Of a DNA stretch of 9,569 bases, positions 1 through 5,948 are shown in pieces. The first letter of the stretch is position 1, and the number at the start of each line of letters is the position of its first letter. The notes under the pieces are model-generated. The model ran no database searches, was not told the origin of the DNA, and worked only from the letters and a program-made list of their open reading frames with translations. The DNA is from Nitrospirota bacterium (GTDB lineage Bacteria; Nitrospirota; Nitrospiria; Nitrospirales; UBA8639), in the NCBI GenBank assembly GCA_003233615.1, contig QIMB01000264.1, positions 1 through 9,569 on the forward strand. Reading direction: 5' to 3'. The translations under genes were made by a program, and so were the position numbers.

Positions 1-20
1 AGGAATTTTGAAAATATTTT

Positions 21-42
21 GAAGGCTTGCAATAAGCCGTTC
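21..42 (-). other. Weak hairpin at the rplO stop, before the expected secY
   Basis: Just at and after the rplO stop, the mRNA GAA-C-GGCUU-AUUGC-AAGCC-UUC can form an eight-pair stem with one bulged C. It is followed by AAAAUAUUUUC rather than a run of U, so it does not look like an intrinsic terminator. Bases 1-40 are otherwise AT-rich spacer with no gene; the next start is outside the window. Confidence 0.3.
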
Positions 43-478
43 AAGCACGCGCAATCACCTTGGCCTGACCACCCGCATTTTCGATTTTTAGCTTAGCAGA
101 ACCGCTAAACTTGTGCGCCTCTACAGTGAGCGGGCGATTAACATCACCCTCACCAAGAACTTTAATGCGTGATTTGCGCCCCTTTAGAAGACCTAATTCC
201 CTGAAGACTGATAGGTTGAAATCTGAAGTATTGTCAAGACCTGCAAGGGTCTGAATATTTATCACGGTATATTCAATACGAAAAATATTCGTGAACCCCC
301 TCTTGGGCAAAGGCATTTGACCACCTTCAAAACCTGCCATATTGGCACGACCAGATCTCGCCAGCAATCCCTTATGCCCTTTACCAGAAGTCTTACCTAG
401 CCCAGACCCATGCCCACGCCCGAGACGTTTCTTCTTTGTTCTAGAACCCGGTGATGGATGTAAATCATGAAGCTTCAT
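41..478 (-). CDS. rplO: Large ribosomal subunit protein L15
   Basis: 145 residues, the standard length (about 144-150). L15 is a late-assembly 50S protein with a long glycine- and basic-rich N-terminal extension in the rRNA core. Here that tail is residues 1-60, with RLGRGHGSGLGKTSGKGHKG (18-37) and GFEGGQMPLPKRGF (49-62). The globular part ends with the typical KFSGSAKLKIENAGG (123-137). The start overlaps the stop of rpmD as ATGA, so translation is coupled. By the conserved gene order, secY should start to the left of this stop, outside the window. Confidence 0.97.
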   Translation of the reverse strand: MKLHDLHPSPGSRTKKKRLGRGHGSGLGKTSGKGHKGLLARSGRANMAGFEGGQMPLPKRGFTNIFRIEYTVINIQTLAGLDNTSDFNLSVFRELGLLKGRKSRIKVLGEGDVNRPLTVEAHKFSGSAKLKIENAGGQAKVIARA

Positions 479-663
479 GGACTTGCAACCTCAATCAGAT
501 GTCGTACTTTATTCACTAATCCTCTGACTTGCGGCGTATCTGGGCGAACAACCGTGTGTCCAATTCTTCTCAAACCCAAACCCTTTAAAACAAGCCGCAT
601 TTTTTGGGGATGCCCGATCTGGCTCCGTTTTAACGTAATCGATAACTGGGATGGCGTAGCCAT
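475..663 (-). CDS. rpmD: Large ribosomal subunit protein L30
   Basis: 62 residues from the ATG at 661-663. A GTG three codons upstream (670-672) would add three residues, but that GTG is itself part of the GGUGA ribosome binding site that serves the ATG, so the shorter form is preferred. L30 is a small 50S protein that some bacterial lineages lack. It shows LSITLKRSQIGHPQKMRLVL (7-26), then KGLGLRRIGHTVVRPDTPQV (27-46) and RGLVNKVRHLIEV (47-59), the complete family pattern. The stop overlaps the rplO start by four bases (ATGA). Confidence 0.96.
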   Translation of the reverse strand: MATPSQLSITLKRSQIGHPQKMRLVLKGLGLRRIGHTVVRPDTPQVRGLVNKVRHLIEVASP

Positions 664-699
664 ATATCTCACCTACCTCACAACCATCGTAACAATGAA

Positions 700-1212
700 T
701 TAATCATCTAATCCAACGGAAGAGCGCCTCATATCTCGCACTTCTTGAGGATCTCGAAGCTGCCTCAATCCTTGAATAGTCGCCCGTACCGCATTAAACG
801 GATTCCCGCGACCTAATGTTTTCGCCACAATATTCTTAGTACCAGCCACTTCTAACAATGACCGAACTGCACCACCAGCAATGATTCCAGTCCCCTGCTT
901 AGCAGGCTTCAATAAGATATGCTCCCCGCCAAAATACCCGTGCACTTCATGAGGAATAGAATTTGACTTCAATGGAATTCGTATAAGGTTCTTTTTCGCA
1001 TGTTCCACGGCTTTGGCAATGGCTGAAGGAACCTCCGTCGCTTTACCTTTGCCAACGCCAACCCACCCTTCTCCATCGCCTACGACAACAAGAGCAGAAA
1101 AGGAAAACCGCTTACCACCCTTCACAACCTTCGCAACGCGATTGATTACTACGGGCTTGTCTTTTAAATTAAGCTCATCAACATTAACCCTCACAGACGT
1201 GAATCCTTCCAT
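700..1212 (-). CDS. rpsE: Small ribosomal subunit protein S5
   Basis: 170 residues, typical (160-175). S5 joins the head and body of the 30S subunit, borders the mRNA entry channel with S3 and S4, and affects decoding accuracy. The double-stranded RNA-binding-like N-terminal domain contains INRVAKVVKGGKRFSFSALV (23-42); its KVVKGGKRFSF loop, where spectinomycin-resistance changes fall in E. coli, shows no deletion. Then come VGVGKGKATEVPSAIAKAVE (51-70) and the C-terminal domain with LLKPAKQGTGIIAGGAVRSL (100-119) and TLGRGNPFNAVRAT. The start is ATG with GAGGA directly upstream, but this site can fold into a hairpin with the preceding spacer (1211-1230). Confidence 0.98.
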   Translation of the reverse strand: MEGFTSVRVNVDELNLKDKPVVINRVAKVVKGGKRFSFSALVVVGDGEGWVGVGKGKATEVPSAIAKAVEHAKKNLIRIPLKSNSIPHEVHGYFGGEHILLKPAKQGTGIIAGGAVRSLLEVAGTKNIVAKTLGRGNPFNAVRATIQGLRQLRDPQEVRDMRRSSVGLDD

Positions 1213-1230
1213 TCCTCAAAATTTGAGAAT
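1211..1230 (-). promoter_or_regulatory. Possible hairpin masking the rpsE ribosome binding site
   Basis: The mRNA reads AUUCUCAAAUUUUGAGGAAU, ending on the AU of the rpsE start codon. It can fold as AUU/AAU plus CUCAA/UUGAG with one bulged G and an AUU loop: eight base pairs that include the whole Shine-Dalgarno GAGGA. The stop of rplR lies nine bases before the first arm, so a ribosome finishing rplR would cover and open it. The sequence is as described; a role in coupling rpsE translation to rplR is inference. The stem is AU-rich and probably only moderately stable. Confidence 0.45.
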
Positions 1231-1238
1231 AGGCTGCA

Positions 1239-1604
1239 TTAGAATTTCAGACCTGCCGCACGCGCAGCTTCAGCCAATGCCTTCACTCGACCATGATACA
1301 ACCTTCCCCCGCGATCAAAGACTACCAATTCAATAGGTATCGCCTTTGCCCGCTCCGCAATTGCTTGCCCAATTACCTTCGCAGCCTCAATCCCACTACT
1401 GGCCTTTACTTGATCCTTTAGACCAGGATCACACGTTGAAGCCGACGCAAGCGTTTTTCCATCGACATCATCAATAATTTGCGCATAAATATGCGCATTA
1501 CTCCTATACACACTTAAACGATGTCGTGAGGACAATCCCACAATACGTCGACGAACTCTATTGCTCCGCCTACCTAACCTCTTACGTTTCTCTAAAATAT
1601 TCAC
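1239..1604 (-). CDS. rplR: Large ribosomal subunit protein L18
   Basis: 121 residues, typical (115-125). L18 binds 5S rRNA with L5 and L25 and anchors it to the 50S central protuberance. The arginine- and lysine-rich N-terminal tail (residues 5-20, KRKRLGRRSNRVRRRI) is the 5S-binding extension. Then come RHRLSVYRSNAHIYAQIIDD (28-47), the conserved core, and FDRGGRLYHGRVKALAEAAR (96-115). The start is GTG at 1602-1604; the spacer from rplF is only 9 nt, and AGGA overlapping the rplF stop supplies the binding site seven bases upstream. No ATG start is possible without losing the basic tail. Confidence 0.97.
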   Translation of the reverse strand: MNILEKRKRLGRRSNRVRRRIVGLSSRHRLSVYRSNAHIYAQIIDDVDGKTLASASTCDPGLKDQVKASSGIEAAKVIGQAIAERAKAIPIELVVFDRGGRLYHGRVKALAEAARAAGLKF

Positions 1605-1613
1605 AAATGTATC

Positions 1614-2153
1614 CTATTTTTTACCAGCTTTACCGGCTTTTTTGCGCAGTACTTCACCCGCATATTTAATCCCTTTATTCTTATACACATCAGGGACCTT
1701 CAACTCTCTAATTTGCGCTGCAACCTGCGAAACAACACGCTTATCAATACCTTTGAGCGAAATAAAGGTTTGCTTGTCGACGGTTGCCTTCACTCCCTGT
1801 GGCAGATTCAGAGAAACAGGGTGAGCATATCCTACCGTAAAACTTAAAGCATCACCCTGAATTTGCGCCCGATAACCCACCCCCATTATTTCCAAGTCTC
1901 TCTGATATCCATCCTTTACACCGACGATTTGATTGGAAATTTCTGCCCTTGTTAGTCCATGCATGGCGCGCAACTTCATAGTATCGTTTGACCTGGTCAG
2001 TGATACCACGCCATTTTCCACCTGAACATGGATTCCTGGATACAAGGACCACTCCAACTGCCCCAAAGGGCCTTTGACCAACACCTTGGTATTATCCACC
2101 CTGACTTCGACGCCGGATGGGATCGATATAGGCTGCTTTCCAATCCTCGACAT
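1614..2153 (-). CDS. rplF: Large ribosomal subunit protein L6
   Basis: 179 residues, typical (175-180). L6 binds 23S rRNA near the sarcin-ricin loop, at the factor-binding region of the 50S subunit, and is needed in late assembly. Starts SRIGKQPISIPSGVEV; two copies of the L6 fold follow (about 1-80 and 81-179). The second contains VGYAHPVSLNLPQGV (107-121) and GIDKRVVSQVAAQIRELKVP (135-154), then YKNKGIKYAGE, the conserved signature. The C-terminus is basic (LRKKAGKAGKK). UAGGG lies seven bases before the ATG. rplR starts 9 nt after its stop. Confidence 0.98.
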   Translation of the reverse strand: MSRIGKQPISIPSGVEVRVDNTKVLVKGPLGQLEWSLYPGIHVQVENGVVSLTRSNDTMKLRAMHGLTRAEISNQIVGVKDGYQRDLEIMGVGYRAQIQGDALSFTVGYAHPVSLNLPQGVKATVDKQTFISLKGIDKRVVSQVAAQIRELKVPDVYKNKGIKYAGEVLRKKAGKAGKK

Positions 2154-2204
2154 GACAGTACCCTACCAATTAAAGCTAAACACGTTTACAGATCGATACG
2201 AGCA

Positions 2205-2609
2205 CTACCACACATGACATAAAATTTCACCACCTAACTCCATCGTGCGACATTGCTCATCAGTGAGAAGGCCACGATCAGTCGTAAGAATAGCCACCCC
2301 TAGCCCACGCATGACCCTTGGCACTTCATTCTTCCCAGCATAAACCCTGCAACCTGGCTTGCTTATTCGTTTTATACCAGTAATAAATGATTTTTTTTGG
2401 CGCCCAGGAGAATAGCGCAACGCCACCTCCAGCGTAGGATGCGCTTCAGTAGTGATAGACCGATAGCCACGTATAAATCCTTCCTCTTTAAATATTCGAA
2501 GGATTTCGCTCTTTACACGCGAGGCAGGAACCTTGACCAAATCATGGCCTCGATATCCAGCATTTCTAATACGCACAAATAAATCCGCGATCGGATCAGT
2601 CATCGACAT
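2205..2609 (-). CDS. rpsH: Small ribosomal subunit protein S8
   Basis: 134 residues, normal (130-135). S8 is a primary 16S rRNA-binding protein of the central domain, and in E. coli it represses the spc operon by binding the rplX/rplE junction mRNA. Segments: MSMTDPIADLFVRIRNAG at the start, KVPASRVKSEILRIFKEEGF (21-40), and the RNA-binding C-terminal half with VPRVMRGLGVAILTTDRGLL (97-116) and GGEILCHVW. The first ATG (2607-2609) is preferred over the one at codon 3 because the family N-terminus matches. GAGG is nine bases upstream. It follows a 71-nt spacer, the longest in the window. Confidence 0.98.
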   Translation of the reverse strand: MSMTDPIADLFVRIRNAGYRGHDLVKVPASRVKSEILRIFKEEGFIRGYRSITTEAHPTLEVALRYSPGRQKKSFITGIKRISKPGCRVYAGKNEVPRVMRGLGVAILTTDRGLLTDEQCRTMELGGEILCHVW

Positions 2610-2680
2610 GATGCAAAACCTCTTATAGAATAGATTGTCATATTAACCAATTACATGTGTACCAGAATAACTTACTCCCA

Positions 2681-2866
2681 TCACCAGCTAGACTTGGTGA
2701 CCCCAGGAATGTCCCCGCGCAAACTGAGAAGACGAAAACAAATGCGGCACATTCGAAACCGCCGCAAAAATCCTCTCACACGACCGCAACAGGGACAACG
2801 GTTATACTTGCGGGAAGAAAACTTTGGCTCACGCTTGGCCTTAATCTTGAGTGCTAACCTTGACAC
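2681..2866 (-). CDS. rpsN: Small ribosomal subunit protein S14, zinc-binding short form
   Basis: 61 residues, the length of the zinc-binding (C+, type Z) S14, also called rpsZ or rpsN1. S14 lies in the 30S head with S3, S10 and S19. The zinc ribbon is Cys24-x2-Cys27 and Cys40-x2-Cys43 (in RCPCCGR and MCRICFR); Cys26 is an additional cysteine inside the first knuckle. The end IPGVTKSSW is the family C-terminus. The start is GTG at 2864-2866, backed by a perfect AAGGAG five bases upstream, and no ATG is available. It follows rplE by 19 nt. The binding site may be masked by pairing with the end of rplE (see the foldback at 2868-2908). Confidence 0.97.
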   Translation of the reverse strand: MSRLALKIKAKREPKFSSRKYNRCPCCGRVRGFLRRFRMCRICFRLLSLRGDIPGVTKSSW

Positions 2867-2867
2867 C

Positions 2868-2908
2868 GATGCTCCTTTCCCTTTCCTAGGATGCGCGGAA
2901 AGGCATCC
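2868..2908 (-). promoter_or_regulatory. Competing foldbacks at the rplE end and rpsN ribosome binding site
   Basis: The last codons of rplE carry GATGCCTTTCC (2897-2907). Its CCUUUCC arm can pair with either copy of a tandem GGAAAG repeat. The near copy is at 2880-2886. The far copy (2874-2880) overlaps the rpsN Shine-Dalgarno, and there GATG can also pair with CATC at 2868-2871, giving 11 pairs with a two-base bulge. A third, local option is GGATGC/GCATCC (2903-2908 with 2889-2894), which excludes the others. A ribosome translating to the rplE stop (2886-2888) would break all of them. The pairing is visible; function is inference, and the CCUUUCC bases partly follow from the conserved L5 ending PFR. 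Confidence 0.4.
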
Positions 2909-3512
2909 CTAAGTGAGCCAACAAAGCCTTGGCTTCGTCATTCCGCTTGGCAGACGTAACAAAGGTAATATCCATTCCGTGAATGGACGCAATGTCATCA
3001 TACTTAATTTCAGGAAATGTTAACTGCTCCTTCAAGCCCAAGGTGTAATTACCACGACCATCAAACGCCTTGGGTGAAATTCCACGAAAATCTCTTATCC
3101 GTGGCAAAGCCACAGCTATCAATCTATCCATAAATTCATGCATTCGTGCACCACGCAGCGTCACCTTTACCCCAATAGGCACGCCTTCACGCAATTTAAA
3201 CCCGGCAATAGCCTTTTTTGATCTCGTTAATACAGGCTTTTGGCCAGTAATTTGCTCAAGTTCCTCTGCTGCGCTTTCTAACAACTTCATATTTTGAACG
3301 GCTTCCCCCATTCCAACATTTAACACAATACGTTCAACCCTAGGAACTTGCATGGGATTTGTATAGCTAAACTCTTTCATCATCGCTGGCAGCACTTTCT
3401 CACGAAACATAGCCTTTAACCTAGGAACATAACCTGCCGGAAGAGCCATCCCAGAGGAAGCCTTCTTATCTTTTGCTTTACTTGCTTCTTTTGATGCCAC
3501 TTGCGACTTCAT
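2886..3512 (-). CDS. rplE: Large ribosomal subunit protein L5 with N-terminal extension
   Basis: 208 residues, against about 179 in most bacteria. L5 binds 5S rRNA and contacts S13 and the P-site tRNA at the subunit bridge. The canonical part begins near residue 30 (PRLKAMFREKVLPAMMKEF) and is complete: NPMQVPRVERIVLNVGMGEA, SKKAIAGFKLREGVPIG, FRGISPKAFDGRGNYTLG, and the terminal GMPFRAS. The surplus is a Lys/Ala/Ser-rich leader before it, with ten lysines and acids in the first 17 residues. The start at 3510-3512 is preferred: GGUGA stands six bases upstream and the start overlaps the rplX stop (TAATG). An alternative ATG (residue 22, 3447-3449), with AGAAGG eleven bases upstream, would give 187 residues. 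Confidence 0.96.
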   Translation of the reverse strand: MKSQVASKEASKAKDKKASSGMALPAGYVPRLKAMFREKVLPAMMKEFSYTNPMQVPRVERIVLNVGMGEAVQNMKLLESAAEELEQITGQKPVLTRSKKAIAGFKLREGVPIGVKVTLRGARMHEFMDRLIAVALPRIRDFRGISPKAFDGRGNYTLGLKEQLTFPEIKYDDIASIHGMDITFVTSAKRNDEAKALLAHLGMPFRAS

Positions 3513-3844
3513 TAGCTTTCACCCAATACTTCTGTAGGGGCCTTTTGATAGACACGAACCTTCCGGCCATCCTCAAAAGTTTTCATCCGTATCCTTGATG
3601 CCTTCTGAACGGATTCACAATAGGCCATGACGTTCGAGATCGCGATTGTTCCCTCTCGCTCAAGAATGCCACCTTGCTTGTTTTTGGCATTGGGTTTTGT
3701 ATGACGCTTAACAATATTCAATTTTTCAACAACCACTCGTCCATTTTTCGTTAACACTTCTAATATTTTCCCGGTCTTCCCTCGCTCTTTCCCAGCAATC
3801 ACCATAACCACATCGCCCTTTTTTATCCTACATTTTCCAGACAT
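3512..3844 (-). CDS. rplX: Large ribosomal subunit protein L24
   Basis: 110 residues, at the upper end of the bacterial range (about 100-115). L24 is one of the two assembly-initiating proteins of the 50S subunit and binds the 5' part of 23S rRNA. The KOW motif is at about 7-34 (IKKGDVVMVIAGKERGKTGK), followed by VEKLNIVKRHTKP (39-51) and the conserved GGILEREGTIAISNV (58-72). The Shine-Dalgarno AGGA overlaps the rplN stop (TAGGA). Its own stop overlaps the rplE start by one base (TAATG), giving tight coupling to rplE. Confidence 0.98.
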   Translation of the reverse strand: MSGKCRIKKGDVVMVIAGKERGKTGKILEVLTKNGRVVVEKLNIVKRHTKPNAKNKQGGILEREGTIAISNVMAYCESVQKASRIRMKTFEDGRKVRVYQKAPTEVLGES

Positions 3845-3853
3845 ACGTATATC

Positions 3854-4222
3854 CTAAATGACCTCAGGGGCCAGGGAAATTATTTTCATATATTTTTTCT
3901 GGCGTAACTCGCGCGCGACGGGACCGAATATTCGAGTCCCAACTGGGTCACCCTGAGCATTCACCAGCACACAAGCATTCCTATCAAATTTAATATGAGA
4001 GCCATCTCTGCGCCGAGAACCCTTTTTTGTTCTGACGATTACAGCCTTCATCACGTCCCCCTTTTTAACGGATGCACGAGGGATAGCCTCACGAACAGAA
4101 ACGACGATCAAGTCTCCCAAAGAGCCATATCGACGCTTTGTTCCACCCAACACATGGAAACAGCGAACTTTTTTTGCTCCAGAATTATCTGCAACATCAA
4201 GATACGTATAATTTTGAATCAT
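3854..4222 (-). CDS. rplN: Large ribosomal subunit protein L14
   Basis: 122 residues, the standard length. L14 lies at the 50S interface, contacts L19 and helix 44 of 16S rRNA, and is the binding site for the silencing factor RsfS in bacteria. Segments: DVADNSGAKKVRCFHVLGG (9-27), the family signature region KKGDVMKAVIVRTKKGSRR (53-71), and GTRIFGPVARELR (95-107). First gene of the spc set. The ribosome binding site is poor: the 64-nt spacer ends AGAGAAUAGGUC before the ATG, with AGG too close and GAG weak. rplX follows after 9 nt, with its binding site overlapping this stop codon. Confidence 0.98.
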   Translation of the reverse strand: MIQNYTYLDVADNSGAKKVRCFHVLGGTKRRYGSLGDLIVVSVREAIPRASVKKGDVMKAVIVRTKKGSRRRDGSHIKFDRNACVLVNAQGDPVGTRIFGPVARELRQKKYMKIISLAPEVI

Positions 4223-4286
4223 GACCTATTCTCTGTATCAGTAAAACTGCATTGAACCATTCGACTCTTCTTACAATCTGCACTCT

Positions 4287-4535
4287 TCAACAAACTTCCG
4301 CCACCATCCAACATTTATCTTTGCTAATAGGGCGAGAATACACAATCTTCACCTTATCCCCAATCTTGCATTGACTGCGCTCGTCATGGGCTTTTATCTT
4401 GGATTTTTTCCTGAGAACTTTTCCATACAATGCGTGACGCTCTATCCTGACTACCTCAACAACTACCGTCTTTTGCATTTTATTACTGACAACTTTCCCA
4501 AAAAGCGCACGAGGAACTGGACGTGATTGTGTCAT
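4287..4535 (-). CDS. rpsQ: Small ribosomal subunit protein S17
   Basis: 82 residues, typical of the short bacterial form. S17 is a primary 16S rRNA-binding protein with an OB fold at the bottom of the 30S body. The conserved GKVVSNKMQKTVVVEVVRIE (13-32) and the segment KIKAHDE (46-52) identify it. It contains three cysteines in the second half, one of them the last residue, with no pairing that suggests a metal site. AGGAAAG lies about eleven bases before the ATG. It is the last gene of the S10 set by E. coli convention, and 64 nt follow before rplN. Confidence 0.97.
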   Translation of the reverse strand: MTQSRPVPRALFGKVVSNKMQKTVVVEVVRIERHALYGKVLRKKSKIKAHDERSQCKIGDKVKIVYSRPISKDKCWMVAEVC

Positions 4536-4571
4536 AAATTACAAGCTTTCCTGCAAAAACATCATTTTCGA

Positions 4572-4757
4572 TCAATCCTTTTGTCGAATAACGGTATGCA
4601 CTCGTGCAATATTGCGTTTTGTCTCTCGGATTTTCATCGGGTTTTCCATACGCCCCATCGCTAACTGGCTCCGAAAGTGAAATAATTCTTGCTTCAACTG
4701 ACCAACTTTTTCAACCAGCTCAGATTTTTCTAGGTTTTGCAATTGATCTATTTCCAT
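4572..4757 (-). CDS. rpmC: Large ribosomal subunit protein L29
   Basis: 61 residues, standard. L29 is a small two-helix hairpin protein beside L23 at the tunnel exit, contributing to the platform where trigger factor and SRP bind. The pattern is clear: a first helix with LEKSELVEKVGQLKQELFHF (9-28), then RSQLAMGRMENPMKIRETKR (29-48), where the turn carries the conserved N-P, and NIARVHTVI ending the second helix. The ATG at 4755-4757 is preceded by CAGGGAAA at eight bases. Embedded between rplP (17 nt upstream) and rpsQ (36 nt downstream). Confidence 0.97.
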   Translation of the reverse strand: MEIDQLQNLEKSELVEKVGQLKQELFHFRSQLAMGRMENPMKIRETKRNIARVHTVIRQKD

Positions 4758-4774
4758 AATAATTTCCCTGAATA

Positions 4775-5197
4775 TTAGAGGATTGGAATTTCCCCCCTGA
4801 CTACAAATTTTGTCAAAACCGGGAGTTTATGGCCAGCTAAACGCAAAGCTTCTTCTGCCACCTCCCTCGTAACATCATCCATTTCAAATAAGATTCGACC
4901 TAACTTTACAACGGCCACCCAATATTCTGGATTACCTTTCCCCTTACCCATCCTGACTTCTGCAGGCTTTTTTGTTATGGGCTTATCAGGGAATATTCTT
5001 GTCCAAATCCTACCCCCACGCTTTACGTGCCGAGTCATTGCAATGCGAGCTGCCTCAATTTGCCTTGCCGTAATTCTTCCAGGCTCCATAGCCTTAAGCC
5101 CATACTGACCATGAGAAATCTCGCCACCGCGATAAGCCTTCCCCCTCATACGGCCCTTATGTACCTTACGAAACTTTATGCGCTTCGGGGCTAGCAT
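4775..5197 (-). CDS. rplP: Large ribosomal subunit protein L16
   Basis: 140 residues from the ATG at 5195-5197. The frame continues upstream to 5284, but that part overlaps rpsC and is not L16-like, while LAPKRIKFRKVHKGRMRGKA is the family N-terminus. L16 sits in the crevice near the A site and helps position the tRNA acceptor arms; it joins the 50S late. Key segments are AMEPGRITARQIEAARIAMT (35-54), RGGRIWTRIFPDKP (60-73) and MGKGKGNPEYWVAVVKLGRI (82-101). GGAG lies about ten bases before the start. rpmC follows after 17 nt. Confidence 0.97.
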   Translation of the reverse strand: MLAPKRIKFRKVHKGRMRGKAYRGGEISHGQYGLKAMEPGRITARQIEAARIAMTRHVKRGGRIWTRIFPDKPITKKPAEVRMGKGKGNPEYWVAVVKLGRILFEMDDVTREVAEEALRLAGHKLPVLTKFVVRGEIPIL

Positions 5198-5231
5198 TAT
5201 CCTAATTCTCCAATAAAATAAGACATAATTT

Positions 5232-5897
5232 CTATAGAAATCCGAGAGATGGCTCTGATTTTTCAAGAGAAGGAATTTTTGCATCTCCCTTATAAATCCA
5301 CGCTTTCACCCCTATTTGACCGTATGAAGTTTTGGCTTCCGCAAAGCCATAGTCTACATCCGCCCTTAAGGTATGAAGTGGCACACGTCCCTCGCGATAC
5401 CATTCTGTCCTGGCGATTTCATGTCCGTTCAAACGACCAGCACAATAGACCTTAATCCCCAACGCACCTAGTCGTAGCGCTGAAGCAACGCTCCGCTTTA
5501 AGGCACGACGGAACGATACACGCTTCTCTAATTGCGTCGCTATATTCTCAGCAACTAACTGAGCGTCGATCTCCGGCTTCTTGATTTCTTTGACCGTTAC
5601 AAAGACTTCATTGCCATATTCCTTTTCAAGCGAAGCCTTTAACTTGTCAACCTCTGCGCCCTTTCGACCTATGATAATTCCAGGTCGAGCCGTATGAATG
5701 ATCAATTTCAATTGATTCCCAGACCGCTCAATTTCCACACTAGAGATTCCAGCATGATACAGCCTCTTTTTTACCAATCCCCGTATCGACAAATCCTGAT
5801 GAAGAAGAGTTGCATAATCTTTTTTGGCATACCACCTTGAACGCCATGTCCTGGTGTAGCCTAATCGAAATCCATACGGGTGGGTTTTTTGCCCCAT
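5232..5897 (-). CDS. rpsC: Small ribosomal subunit protein S3
   Basis: 221 residues, within the usual 210-235. S3 forms part of the mRNA entry channel and helps unwind mRNA. It begins GQKTHPYGFRLG, as in the family. The KH type II domain covers about 40-110, with its GxxG loop at residues 77-80 (in IIIGRKGAEVDKL). The basic patch RRALKR (130-135) matches the E. coli helicase residues around Arg131, Arg132 and Lys135. The C-terminal domain contains GRLNGHEIARTEWYREGRVP (154-173). The start has a full Shine-Dalgarno AAGGAG eight bases upstream of the ATG. Its stop lies 34 nt before rplP. Confidence 0.98.
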   Translation of the reverse strand: MGQKTHPYGFRLGYTRTWRSRWYAKKDYATLLHQDLSIRGLVKKRLYHAGISSVEIERSGNQLKLIIHTARPGIIIGRKGAEVDKLKASLEKEYGNEVFVTVKEIKKPEIDAQLVAENIATQLEKRVSFRRALKRSVASALRLGALGIKVYCAGRLNGHEIARTEWYREGRVPLHTLRADVDYGFAEAKTSYGQIGVKAWIYKGDAKIPSLEKSEPSLGFL

Positions 5898-5948
5898 GAA
5901 TCGCTCTCCTTAACTTGTCCCCATAAGGAACATCATCCATCTATCAAT

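Noticed and set aside
467..703. Plus-strand open frame opposite rplO/rpmD/rpsE
   Set aside because: It lies antisense to well-supported genes and resembles no family. Other plus-strand frames in the window are rejected for the same reason.
2177..2188. Inverted repeat TAAAC-AC-GTTTA in the rpsH-rplF spacer
   Set aside because: Short, AT-rich and with a two-base centre, so it can form only a four-pair hairpin in RNA; not convincing as an operator or a regulatory fold.
2868..2908. H-type pseudoknot combining the two rplE-end stems
   Set aside because: The connecting loops would be zero to two bases, too short to span six-pair stems, so the folds are more likely alternatives than simultaneous.
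5198..5284. Upstream extension of rplP
   Set aside because: It overlaps rpsC and is unlike L16; the ATG at 5195-5197 gives the family start and length.
5917..5931. Small hairpin GUUCC-UUAUG-GGGAC between rplV and rpsC
   Set aside because: Five pairs including a G-U, away from the binding site and with no U run; it is likely chance.
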